9,514 bases of DNA from DASXTW01 sp036505215 (GTDB taxonomy: Bacteria; Actinomycetota; UBA4738): NCBI GenBank assembly GCA_036505215.1, contig DASXTW010000154.1, positions 1 through 9,514 on the forward strand, in the 5' to 3' direction. This document shows positions 1 to 6,292 of this stretch, one piece after another (within the stretch, counting starts at the first letter, position 1; each line of letters starts with the position of its first letter). The notes beneath the pieces were generated by a model. It was not told the origin of the DNA and did not search any database. It saw only the letters and a list, made by a program, of their open reading frames with translations. Made by a program: the position numbers and the translations under genes.

Positions 1-24
1 TGTCTCGCCCCCTGCGTCCATCAT
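1..24 (-). CDS. Possible 5' end of a divergent gene (partial)
   Basis: On the minus strand two ATG codons in a row (24-22 and 21-19) are followed by an open frame reading MMDAGGET up to the window edge. A GGAG (36-33) stands 8 nt upstream of the first ATG, a normal Shine-Dalgarno distance. The same frame is open further upstream to another ATG pair at 75-70, but no purine-rich site precedes that pair, so 24 or 21 is the preferred start. Only eight codons are visible and no family can be recognised. If real, the gene is transcribed away from the E3 gene and the two share a control region of about 94 nt. A chance ATG after a chance GGAG is the alternative. Confidence 0.35.
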
Positions 25-118
25 TCGGTTATCTCCACCGGCGGTAGTATGCCTGTACGGGCGCCGACTCATCATTCGATGCACAGAAGCTGCTCTGACT
101 CGAGAGAAAGGAATCAGC
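25..118. promoter_or_regulatory. Probable control region upstream of the E3-E1-E2-lipB operon
   Basis: This non-coding stretch lies between the possible divergent start and the E3 start. A plus-strand -10-like hexamer TAGTAT lies at 45-50 without a convincing -35 box. The opposite strand of the same bases reads CATACT (51-46), which could serve a divergent promoter. A 9-nt direct repeat CATCATTCG occurs at 19-27 and 70-78. The site AAAGGA (107-112), 6 nt before the GTG at 119, is the ribosome binding site that supports the E3 start. The promoter call is weak because only the -10 resembles a consensus. Confidence 0.35.
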
Positions 119-1501
119 GTGCCGGAGGATAGCTACGACCTGGTCGTCCTGGGGTCCGGGACGGGAGGCTATGCGACCGCCCTCCGCGCTGCGGTCCTCG
201 GCAAGCGGGTTGCCATCGTGGAGAAGGACGATCGTCTCGGGGGCACGTGCCTGCTCCGGGGGTGCATCCCGTCGAAGGCCCTGCTCGAGTCGGCCTCGGT
301 CATGGAGCACATCAACCGGTCCGAGGAGTGGGGTATCAAGGCCTCGGGTGAGGTCGACTGGGGTAGGGTTCTCGAGTCCGAGCAGCGCATCGTGGACAAG
401 AAGGTCTCCGGGCTGACCGGGCTGATCAAGGCACGGAAGATCGACGTCATCATGGGCACCGGAAAGCTCATCGGCGGGCCGGCCGTGGAGGTCGATGGGC
501 GGACCGTCTCGGCCCCGGACGTGGTACTCGCCACGGGGTCGTACCCGAGGCTGCTCCCCGGGATGGAGGTAACTCAGCGGATCATCACCAGCGACCAGGC
601 CCTGGTCCTGGACCACCTGCCCGATTCGGTGGTGATCATCGGGGCCGGTGCCATCGGCTTGGAGTTCGCTACCGTCTACAACTCGTTCGGGGCCAAGGTG
701 ACCGTGCTGGAGGCTCTTCCGCGCGTCGCCCCGCTCGAGGACGAGGACATCTCGAGGGAAGCGGCCAGGGCGTTCAAGAAGCGCGGGACCGACGGGATCC
801 CCGGGGTCAAGGTTCTGGAGGTCAAGGACTCCGGCGACCACGTGGAGGTGACGTACCAGGCCGAGGGCAAGGACGCCAAGACGGTGAACGCGGACCTCTG
901 CCTGGTTGCTGTGGGCCGGGGTCCCATCAGCGACGGACTCGGCTACGAGGAGGCGGGCGTCCAACTGGACCGGAGCTACGTGAAGGTCGATTCCGCCCTG
1001 CAGACCACTGTCCCGCACGTGTGGGCGGTCGGGGACGTAGCCGCCACTCCCCTCCAGCTTGCCCACTCCTCGTTCCTGGAGGGCATCGCCGTGGCCGAGC
1101 GCATCGCCGGGCAGGAGGTCCCCGAGATCGACTACGCGGGGATCCCCAGGGTCACGTTCTCCGCACCCGAGATCTCCTCCGTGGGTCTGACCGAAGCTCA
1201 GGCCAAGGAACGCGGCCACGAGGTCGTCACGAACAAGTTCAACTTCCAGGTGCTGGCGAAGGCCAACATCGTGGGCGAGGGCGGCATGGTGAAAGTCGTG
1301 GCCGAGAAGGACGGCCCCGTCCTTGGCGTGCACATGGTGGGGCCGCACGTGACCGAACTCGTGGCTGAGGCAACCTTGATCTACAACTGGGAAGCCTGGC
1401 CGGAGGACGTGGCCAGGCTGATCCACCCGCATCCGACCCTGTCCGAAGGGATCGGCGAGGCCTTCCTTTCCCTGGCGGGCAAACCCCTGCACACGATGTG
1501 A
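119..1501 (+). CDS. lpdA: Dihydrolipoyl dehydrogenase (E3)
   Basis: This is the flavoprotein E3 subunit of 2-oxo acid dehydrogenase complexes. It reoxidises dihydrolipoyl groups on E2 and passes electrons through a disulfide and FAD to NAD+ in the cytoplasm. At 460 aa it has normal length. Visible features in order are the FAD-binding GSGTGGY (residues 12-18), the redox disulfide motif GGTCLLRGCIPSK with Cys44 and Cys49, the NAD-binding GAGAIGLE from residue 175, the second FAD motif AVGDVA, and the C-terminal HPTLSE with His438 and Glu443 as the catalytic acid-base pair. The start is GTG at 119, supported by AAAGGA 6 nt upstream and by the family N-terminus beginning just before the FAD motif. 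It is the first gene of the operon and the E1alpha start follows after 6 nt. The same E3 could also serve AceE, oxoglutarate dehydrogenase or glycine cleavage elsewhere in the genome. Confidence 0.96.
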   Translation: MPEDSYDLVVLGSGTGGYATALRAAVLGKRVAIVEKDDRLGGTCLLRGCIPSKALLESASVMEHINRSEEWGIKASGEVDWGRVLESEQRIVDKKVSGLTGLIKARKIDVIMGTGKLIGGPAVEVDGRTVSAPDVVLATGSYPRLLPGMEVTQRIITSDQALVLDHLPDSVVIIGAGAIGLEFATVYNSFGAKVTVLEALPRVAPLEDEDISREAARAFKKRGTDGIPGVKVLEVKDSGDHVEVTYQAEGKDAKTVNADLCLVAVGRGPISDGLGYEEAGVQLDRSYVKVDSALQTTVPHVWAVGDVAATPLQLAHSSFLEGIAVAERIAGQEVPEIDYAGIPRVTFSAPEISSVGLTEAQAKERGHEVVTNKFNFQVLAKANIVGEGGMVKVVAEKDGPVLGVHMVGPHVTELVAEATLIYNWEAWPEDVARLIHPHPTLSEGIGEAFLSLAGKPLHTM

Positions 1502-1507
1502 GGCCGC

Positions 1508-2608
1508 GTGGCGACGAAGCAGAAGACCGAGGAGACCAAGAAAGAGGAACGGCCCAAGGCTCTCCCCGATCCGAGCATCGCGACCCAGCAGATCGAACGG
1601 CTCGGGCTGAAGGAGGAGACGCTCCAGGATCTGCTGTACTTCCTGAAGCTCTGCCGCTTTTTCGACGAGCGCATGGAGACGCTGTACCGGCAGGGAAAGC
1701 TCCCCGGGGCGATCTACTCCGGGCGGGGCCAGGAGGGCGCGCACGTGGGTGTGGCGTACGCCTTACGGCCCGAGGACTCACTGTTCCCCACGCACCGTGA
1801 TCTGTCCGCCCAGCTCGTCAAGGGTCTGGACCTCAAGAGGGTGATGGCCCAGTACTGGGGCCGGATCGATGGCTATACGCGCGGCCGGGACGGCAACAGC
1901 CACATCGGCGATTGGGACGGAGCGCACACCTTCACGGTGATCTCCCATCTGCCCATCGCGTATCCAGTGGCCTGCGGAGCCGCCCTGGCGTACAAGCGCC
2001 GGGGCGAACACCGGGTGGCGATGGCCATCTGCGGCGACGGCGCCACGTCGAATGGCCGGTGGCACGAGGCCCTGAACGTGTCGGCCGTGTACAAGCTCCC
2101 GGTGGTCTGGGTGGTGAACAACAACCTGTGGGCCTACTCGACGCCGAACGCCATCGAGTTCCCCGTCGGGTCGATCGCCGACCGGGGAGGCGCGTACAGC
2201 ATGCCCGGCGTCCGGGTCGACGCTCAAGACGTGCTCGATGTCTACGAGGCCGCCCACGAGGCGGTGGAGCGGGGCAGGTCCGGGAACGGTCCGACGTTGT
2301 TGGAGACCGTGTCGCTGCGGTGGCGCGGGCACGCGGGACACGATCCCGCCAAGTACGTCCCGCAGGCAGTGCTCGACGAATACATGACCTACCGCGATCC
2401 GGTGAAGAGGTTCCAGGAGCTCCTCCTCGCTCTGGGGGCGATCGACGAAGACGGAGTCAAGGGGGTCGAGGATCGCATCAAGAAGGACTTCGACGAGGGC
2501 TTCGAGTTCGCCCAGAACTCTCCACTTCCTAAGCCCGAGGACGTGACCAGGGGCCTGTGGGCCGAGGACGGCTACTGGCGAGGCGATCCGGCGAGAGGTG
2601 AAGGCTGA
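1508..2608 (+). CDS. 2-oxo acid dehydrogenase E1 alpha subunit (PdhA/BkdA/AcoA-like)
   Basis: This is the alpha subunit of a heterotetrameric thiamine-diphosphate E1 that decarboxylates a 2-oxo acid and starts reductive acylation of E2. The 366-aa length fits the family. The ThDP/Mg motif is clear, GDG at residues 176-178 running to NNN at 204-206. The loop RWRGHAGHDP (271-280) holds the conserved His275. It has Ala276 where the mitochondrial pyruvate enzymes carry a phosphorylated Ser, as expected for a bacterial enzyme. The first 20 or so residues are Lys/Glu-rich and probably disordered. The GTG start is supported by GAGG (1500-1503), which overlaps the lpdA stop and implies translational coupling. 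The substrate is not settled: pyruvate, branched-chain oxo acids and acetoin all remain possible. Because a dedicated pyruvate E1 (AceE) lies downstream, a non-pyruvate role deserves weight, so no symbol is assigned. Confidence 0.93.
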   Translation: MATKQKTEETKKEERPKALPDPSIATQQIERLGLKEETLQDLLYFLKLCRFFDERMETLYRQGKLPGAIYSGRGQEGAHVGVAYALRPEDSLFPTHRDLSAQLVKGLDLKRVMAQYWGRIDGYTRGRDGNSHIGDWDGAHTFTVISHLPIAYPVACGAALAYKRRGEHRVAMAICGDGATSNGRWHEALNVSAVYKLPVVWVVNNNLWAYSTPNAIEFPVGSIADRGGAYSMPGVRVDAQDVLDVYEAAHEAVERGRSGNGPTLLETVSLRWRGHAGHDPAKYVPQAVLDEYMTYRDPVKRFQELLLALGAIDEDGVKGVEDRIKKDFDEGFEFAQNSPLPKPEDVTRGLWAEDGYWRGDPARGEG

Positions 2609-3697
2609 ATGGCCGAGGGAAAGGCGGAGAGGGCGAAAGAGCGCCGCTCCAAGGAAGAGGAGAAAGTGGAGGCGGGCGCGGCTGGACACGGCGCCGAACC
2701 TCGTGGCAAGCGATCCGAGGACGGCGAGGCCACCTACCTCATCGCGATCGCCGAGGCCCTGTGGGAGGAGATGGAGCGCGACGAGAGCGTGTTCCTGCTC
2801 GGCGAGGACATCGGCATCTACGGCGGCGCGTTCAAGGTCACCGAGGGGTTCATCGACCGCTTCGGGCCAGATCGGGTGATGGACACTCCGATCTGCGAGG
2901 AGACCATCGTGGGCATGGCCGTCGGGGCAGCCATGGAGGGCTTCCGGCCGGTGGCCGAGTTCCAGTACGCCGACTTCATGACGTGTGGCTTCGACGAGAT
3001 CGTGACGAACGCGGCCAGGTATCACTACCGGTCCGGCGTACAGCTTCCGATCGTGCTCCGGGCTCCGTCGGGCGGGGGGGTTCGGGCGGGTCCGTTCCAC
3101 TCGACCAACCCCGAGCCCTACTTCGCCCACGCCCCCGGCCTGAAGGTCATCTGTCCAGCCTTTCCCACCGACGCCAAGGGCTTGCTCAAGTCGGCCGTGC
3201 GCGACGACAACCCCTGCGTGTTCCTCGAGCACAAGTGGATCTACCGGCGGGTCAAGGAGAAGGTGTCCGACGATCCCAACTTTACGGTGCCGATCGGAAA
3301 GGCCGAGGTGAAGCGGGAGGGCGATGACGTATCGGTCATCACGTACGGGGCCATGGTGCACAAGGCCCTGGAGGCGGCCGACGCGCTGGAGGACGACGGC
3401 GTCTCGGCCGAGGTAGTGGACCTCCGCACAGTGCAGCCGCTGGACACGGAGACCATCCTGAAATCCGTGGAGAAAACCAGCAGGGTCCTGGTGCTGTACG
3501 AGAGCCACCGGGCGTTGGGCATCGGGGCCGAAGTCTCCGCGGTGATCGCGGAGGACGGGTTCGATCTTCTCGACGCGCCCGTGATGCGACTGGCTCCGCC
3601 CAACGTGCCCGTGCCGTTCAGTCCGCCCCTGGAAGACGCCTATCTCCCCCAGGTCGACCAGATCGTGGAGGCTATGCAGGAGCTCTCGAAGTGGTAG
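2609..3697 (+). CDS. 2-oxo acid dehydrogenase E1 beta subunit (PdhB/BkdB/AcoB-like)
   Basis: This is the beta partner of the preceding E1 alpha; together they form the alpha2-beta2 ThDP enzyme. Family landmarks are LGEDIGIYGG (GED at 65-67) and PICEETIVG with Glu97 at the position of the cofactor-activating glutamate. The segment HSTNPEPYFAHAPGLKV follows with His164, then the C-terminal transketolase-like domain with DLRTVQPLDTETI. The HSxxPExxFAHxPGLKV stretch and the LEHK segment after it resemble branched-chain and acetoin beta subunits as much as pyruvate ones. The protein is 362 aa. Recognisable homology begins near residue 41 (ATYLIAIAEALWEEM), so it carries a 40-residue Lys/Glu/Arg-rich N-terminal extension. 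The ATG directly follows the E1 alpha TGA, and GAGGT lies 9 nt upstream, inside the E1 alpha gene. A later start would remove the extension, but no clearly better one was found. Confidence 0.93.
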   Translation: MAEGKAERAKERRSKEEEKVEAGAAGHGAEPRGKRSEDGEATYLIAIAEALWEEMERDESVFLLGEDIGIYGGAFKVTEGFIDRFGPDRVMDTPICEETIVGMAVGAAMEGFRPVAEFQYADFMTCGFDEIVTNAARYHYRSGVQLPIVLRAPSGGGVRAGPFHSTNPEPYFAHAPGLKVICPAFPTDAKGLLKSAVRDDNPCVFLEHKWIYRRVKEKVSDDPNFTVPIGKAEVKREGDDVSVITYGAMVHKALEAADALEDDGVSAEVVDLRTVQPLDTETILKSVEKTSRVLVLYESHRALGIGAEVSAVIAEDGFDLLDAPVMRLAPPNVPVPFSPPLEDAYLPQVDQIVEAMQELSKW

Positions 3698-3756
3698 CCC
3701 CCGCCGAAAGGGGTTGCGGGGGCTCAAGCAGCGAAGCGGTAGCCCCCGCCGAAAGG
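3687..3756. repeat. 25-bp direct repeat, two copies with a 45-bp period
   Basis: Copy 1 occupies 3687-3711 and copy 2 occupies 3732-3756. They differ at one base (T at 3692, C at 3737) and share the uninterrupted core GGTAGCCCCCGCCGAAAGG. Copy 1 spans the E1 beta stop codon. Copy 2 runs into the Shine-Dalgarno site of E2: its end continues as AGGT to make AAAGGAGGT, while copy 1 continues as GG and gives only AAAGGGG. The arrangement looks like a local duplication of a junction segment. The 20 bases between the copies contain the complement of the repeat core. Confidence 0.9.
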
Positions 3757-3765
3757 AGGTCGTGA
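3691..3765 (+). CDS. Possible 24-codon coupling ORF between E1 beta and E2
   Basis: A GTG at 3691 overlaps the last codons of the E1 beta gene in another frame. It is preceded by AGGAG (3678-3682) at a spacing of 8 nt. The frame runs 24 codons to TGA at 3763-3765, leaving one base before the E2 GTG at 3767. The peptide contains VAPAER twice, 15 codons apart, because the underlying 45-bp repeat keeps frame, plus Cys9 in a GCGGSSS linker. Nothing in it suggests an enzymatic function. If translated, it would move ribosomes across the hairpins in this gap and deliver them to the E2 start. A chance open frame in GC-rich DNA is the main alternative, and the AGGAG lies in E1 beta codons. Confidence 0.25.
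   Translation: MVAPAERGCGGSSSEAVAPAERRS
3696..3749 (+). promoter_or_regulatory. Two mutually exclusive GC-rich RNA stems between E1 beta and E2
   Basis: The segment GCGGGGGCT (3716-3724) is perfectly complementary to AGCCCCCGC in both repeat copies. Stem A pairs 3696-3704 with 3716-3724 (9 bp, 11-nt loop). Stem B pairs 3716-3724 with 3741-3749 (9 bp, 16-nt loop). They share the middle strand and cannot form together. Stem A starts inside the E1 beta stop codon, so a terminating ribosome would block it and favour stem B. Stem B ends 5 nt before the E2 GGAGGT and could hinder or position initiation there. No T-run follows either stem, so a classical intrinsic terminator is unlikely. The complementarity is seen directly; the switch behaviour is inferred. 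Confidence 0.5.
3755..3760 (+). promoter_or_regulatory. Strong ribosome binding site of the E2 gene
   Basis: GGAGGT lies 6 nt before the GTG at 3767, an almost ideal anti-16S match. It fixes the E2 start, since the nearby GTG at 3762 is out of frame and too close. It directly follows repeat copy 2. Confidence 0.85.
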
Positions 3766-3766
3766 G

Positions 3767-5278
3767 GTGGCCACCCCCGTAACCATGCCGCAGCTCGGAG
3801 AGACCGTCGTCGAGGGAACGATCACCAAGTGGCTGAAGAAGGAAGGCGAACAGATCGAGCGGGACGAGCCTCTGTTCGAGATCTCCACGGACAAGGTCGA
3901 CACCGAGGTGCCGTCCCCGGTGGCCGGGACGCTCGTCGCCATCAAGGTGCAGGAGGGCGAGACCGTCCAGGTGGGAACCGAGCTCGCCATGATCGAGACG
4001 GACGGCCAGGCGGCATCGGCGCCGGCGAAGGCGGAAAGAGCCGAAGAGCCGGCGGAAGCGGAAGAGGCCCCCGAGCCTAAGGCCGAGGCACCGGCCGAGG
4101 CGGAGGCCGAGCCTGCTCCCAAGGCAGAGGAGGAGCCCGAGGAGGCCGAGCGGGCTGAGGAGGAAGCTGAAGCCGAGGAGCGCGAGAAGGAAAAGGCTCG
4201 ACCGGACGAGGAGAGGCCCGGAGCCGAGCCGGCCAAGGAGGAGCCAGCCAGAGGTCCGGCGGAAGAGACGGAGGCCGCTGCTCCGGCTCGGGTGGCAGTC
4301 GAAGCTCCGGCTGGCGGCGGCCCCCGCAGCCAGATCCTCTCCCCGCTGGTTCGCCGGCTTGCCGAGGAGAACCAGATCGACCTTTCGCAGGTCCCGGGAA
4401 GCGGTACCGGCGGCCGCATCACGAAAAAGGATGTGATGACGTACCTGGAGTCACGTGGCGCAGAGGAGGCCCGTCCGGCCGCCGCGGCCCCCCGCCTGGA
4501 GACGGTTCCCCAGCCCCCTCCCACTCGCGAAGCGGCCCCCGCCCCCCGCCCCGTGGCCCAGGCCAGAGAGGAGGCCATCCCACTCACCCGGATGCGTCAG
4601 GCCATCGCCCGCAACATGGTCGCCTCCATGCAGACCACCGCAAGGGCGTGGAACCTGGTCGAGGTCAACATGGAGAACATCGCCCGGACGCGAGAGGCGG
4701 CCAAGGAAGCGTTCCGGCAGCGCGAGGGCATCAACCTGACCTTCATGCCGTTCGTGGCTCGGGCGGTGTGCGAGGCCCTGCTGGCCTTCCCCGATGTGAA
4801 CGCCGAGCTCAGGGAGGACCAGCTCATTCGGAAGCATTACGTGAACCTGGGCATCGCCGTGGCTTTGGAGGAAGGCCTGATCGTCCCAGTAGTCAAGGGC
4901 GCCGACACGATGAACATCGTGGGTCTCGGCCGGGCCATCAACGACATCGCCACCCGAGCCCGGAACAAGAAGCTGGTCCCCGACGATGTCCAGGGCGGCA
5001 CGTTCACCATCACCAACCCCGGTCCGTTCGGGTCGATCATCAGCGTACCGATCATCAATCCGCCCCAGTGCGCGATCCTCGCCTTCGACGCTGTGGAGAA
5101 GCGGCCGGTAGTCGTGGAAGACGCCATCGCCATCCGTCACATGGTCTACATCTCGATGTCCTGGGACCACCGCATCATCGATGGCGCTACAGCCGCTCAG
5201 TTCCTGGGACGCGTCAAGCAGAACCTGGAGACGTGGGACTTCGGTCCCGAGGTCGGACTGCCAGCCCGTGGAAGCTGA
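3767..5278 (+). CDS. Dihydrolipoyl acyltransferase (E2) of a 2-oxo acid dehydrogenase complex
   Basis: This is the structural and catalytic core of the complex. Its lipoyl arm accepts the acyl group from E1 and transfers it to CoA. Domains in its 503 aa are as follows. A single lipoyl domain spans about residues 1-80, with the lipoylated Lys43 in STDKVDTEVPSP. A long Ala/Glu/Pro linker spans about 83-185, with roughly a third of its residues Glu. A peripheral subunit-binding domain spans about 190-228 (LSPLVRRLAEEN to GRITKKDVMTYLE). The acyltransferase domain spans about 268-495, with the active site DHRIIDG (His468, Asp472). It follows the E1 genes after 69 nt and overlaps lipB. The E1 specificity decides whether it makes acetyl-CoA or branched acyl-CoA, and the sequence does not settle this. 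It may also serve AceE, which has no E2 beside it. Confidence 0.95.
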   Translation: MATPVTMPQLGETVVEGTITKWLKKEGEQIERDEPLFEISTDKVDTEVPSPVAGTLVAIKVQEGETVQVGTELAMIETDGQAASAPAKAERAEEPAEAEEAPEPKAEAPAEAEAEPAPKAEEEPEEAERAEEEAEAEEREKEKARPDEERPGAEPAKEEPARGPAEETEAAAPARVAVEAPAGGGPRSQILSPLVRRLAEENQIDLSQVPGSGTGGRITKKDVMTYLESRGAEEARPAAAAPRLETVPQPPPTREAAPAPRPVAQAREEAIPLTRMRQAIARNMVASMQTTARAWNLVEVNMENIARTREAAKEAFRQREGINLTFMPFVARAVCEALLAFPDVNAELREDQLIRKHYVNLGIAVALEEGLIVPVVKGADTMNIVGLGRAINDIATRARNKKLVPDDVQGGTFTITNPGPFGSIISVPIINPPQCAILAFDAVEKRPVVVEDAIAIRHMVYISMSWDHRIIDGATAAQFLGRVKQNLETWDFGPEVGLPARGS

Positions 5279-5993
5279 ATCCCTCGCGGAGGAACGCGAA
5301 GCGGCGTGGCTCGTCCGGCCGTCCGGCCTCGTTCCCTACCGGTTGGCATACGAGGGGATGCACGACCTGGCCGAGCGCAGGTTCCGCGGCGAGATTCCCG
5401 ACACTCTCATCCTGCTGGAGCATCCGCCGGTCTACACGGCCGGCAAGAGATGGTCCCCCGAACACCTCGTGTGGGCCGAGGAAGCCATGCGGGCGGCTGG
5501 TGCTGAGTTCCACCTCGTGGATCGCGGCGGCAGCGTGACGTTCCACGGACCAGGGCAGCTCGTGGGCTACCCCATCGTTGACCTTGGCCCGGGGCGAGAC
5601 GTCGTCGGCTACGTGCGGAAGCTGGAGGAAGTGATCATTCGGGCCGGAACCGAGGCGGGCGTCTCCGGGCTTGGAAGGAGCCAGGTGAACTCCGGGGTGT
5701 GGGTCGGCGATCGGAAGGTCTGTGCGATCGGGGTCAGGGTGAGCCGGGCCCGGGTGACACTCCACGGGTTCGCGCTCAACTGCACCACGGACCTCTCCTG
5801 GTACGACGCCATCGTTCCGTGCGGCCTCACCGAGCACGGGGTGACCTCGCTCTCGGCGGTGGCCGGCCGCGACGTCACCGTCGACGAGATGGCGCCGCTG
5901 GTCATCCGCAACTTCGAGGCGGTCTTCGAGCGAAGGTTGGAGGTCTCCGGCGTCTCGGCGACCATTCGCCCGAGCGCCGTCATCGCGTCATGA
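5268..5993 (+). CDS. lipB: Octanoyltransferase (lipoyl(octanoyl) transferase)
   Basis: LipB moves octanoate from octanoyl-ACP to the lipoyl-domain lysine, the first step of endogenous lipoate assembly. LipA then inserts two sulfurs. The family signature RGGSVTFHGPGQ is at residues 86-97, counted from the start chosen here. The catalytic Lys150 lies in RKVCAIGV and the catalytic Cys185 in IVPCGL, with spacing like that of characterised LipB enzymes. The chosen start, GTG at 5268, gives 241 aa and an 11-nt overlap with the E2 gene. An ATG at 5181 would add 29 residues lying wholly over E2 coding sequence and not resembling the family. GAGG at 5249-5252 is a rather distant ribosome site, so translation is probably coupled to E2 termination. 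Its place behind E2 fits its job of modifying E2 Lys43. No lipA is in the window. Confidence 0.94.
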   Translation: MEAESLAEEREAAWLVRPSGLVPYRLAYEGMHDLAERRFRGEIPDTLILLEHPPVYTAGKRWSPEHLVWAEEAMRAAGAEFHLVDRGGSVTFHGPGQLVGYPIVDLGPGRDVVGYVRKLEEVIIRAGTEAGVSGLGRSQVNSGVWVGDRKVCAIGVRVSRARVTLHGFALNCTTDLSWYDAIVPCGLTEHGVTSLSAVAGRDVTVDEMAPLVIRNFEAVFERRLEVSGVSATIRPSAVIAS

Positions 5994-6292
5994 GCGCGCC
6001 AGGCGATGTGACGTGGTACACGATCATCCGGCGATTGATGGGTCGGCCCGAACAGATCGGCGCGGACAGCGGGCCGCTCACCGGCCGGGAGCTGGGGACG
6101 GGGCCTGAGGCGCTGGAGCGGCCTCCCTCCTCCGCCTCGGTGGCCCTCACCGGGATCCTGGGCCTCGGCCTGGTCGGCCTCGCCGTCTTTCTGGGGATTA
6201 TGGGTCTGGTGCTGATCGCCATCGTGGTGGGGCTGATCGGACTGGCCTTGACAGGAGCGGCGATCGCTGGTTGGCGCCAGCATCCAGGCTAG
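5990..6292 (+). CDS. Small glycine-rich membrane protein of unknown function
   Basis: The 100-aa frame starts at an ATG overlapping the lipB stop (ATGA), a classic coupled junction. Residues 1-48 are polar, with WYTIIRRLMGRP near the start and a Gly/Pro-rich middle. Residues 51-94 are almost continuously hydrophobic and long enough for two membrane helices with a short turn, roughly 51-71 and 73-94. Glycines recur through this stretch (55, 58, 60, 63, 69, 72, 81, 84, 89), as in helix-packing hairpins. No signal-peptide cleavage site or catalytic motif is visible. I do not recognise the family. From memory, actinobacterial lipB-lipA loci also have conserved membrane proteins nearby, so a link to lipoate genes is possible but unproven. 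The operon position and clear hydrophobic pattern make it a likely real gene. Confidence 0.7.
   Translation: MSAPGDVTWYTIIRRLMGRPEQIGADSGPLTGRELGTGPEALERPPSSASVALTGILGLGLVGLAVFLGIMGLVLIAIVVGLIGLALTGAAIAGWRQHPG

Noticed and set aside
29..1744. A 571-codon open frame on the minus strand opposite lpdA and E1 alpha
   Set aside because: It lies antisense to well-supported genes, has low-complexity Gly/Arg/Leu/His composition and no recognisable domain. It follows from the GC-rich third-position bias of the true genes.
1778..3727. A 649-codon minus-strand open frame opposite E1 alpha and E1 beta
   Set aside because: It is the longest antisense frame, but both strands cannot plausibly encode here. 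The plus strand shows intact ThDP motifs and ribosome sites, whereas this frame has no domain or ribosome site.
3724..4587. Ser/Ala-rich minus-strand frame opposite the E2 linker
   Set aside because: The Ser/Ala repetitiveness mirrors the Glu/Ala codons of the E2 linker on the plus strand. There is no independent evidence.
5181..5267. Upstream ATG that would extend LipB by 29 residues
   Set aside because: The added residues lie over E2 coding sequence, do not resemble LipB N-termini, and would require an 98-nt overlap. GTG at 5268 gives the usual family length.
6266..6281. Short hairpin GCTGG/CCAGC at the end of the small membrane protein gene as a terminator
   Set aside because: It has only 5 bp, lies inside coding sequence and has no T-run. 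Such stems are common in GC-rich DNA.
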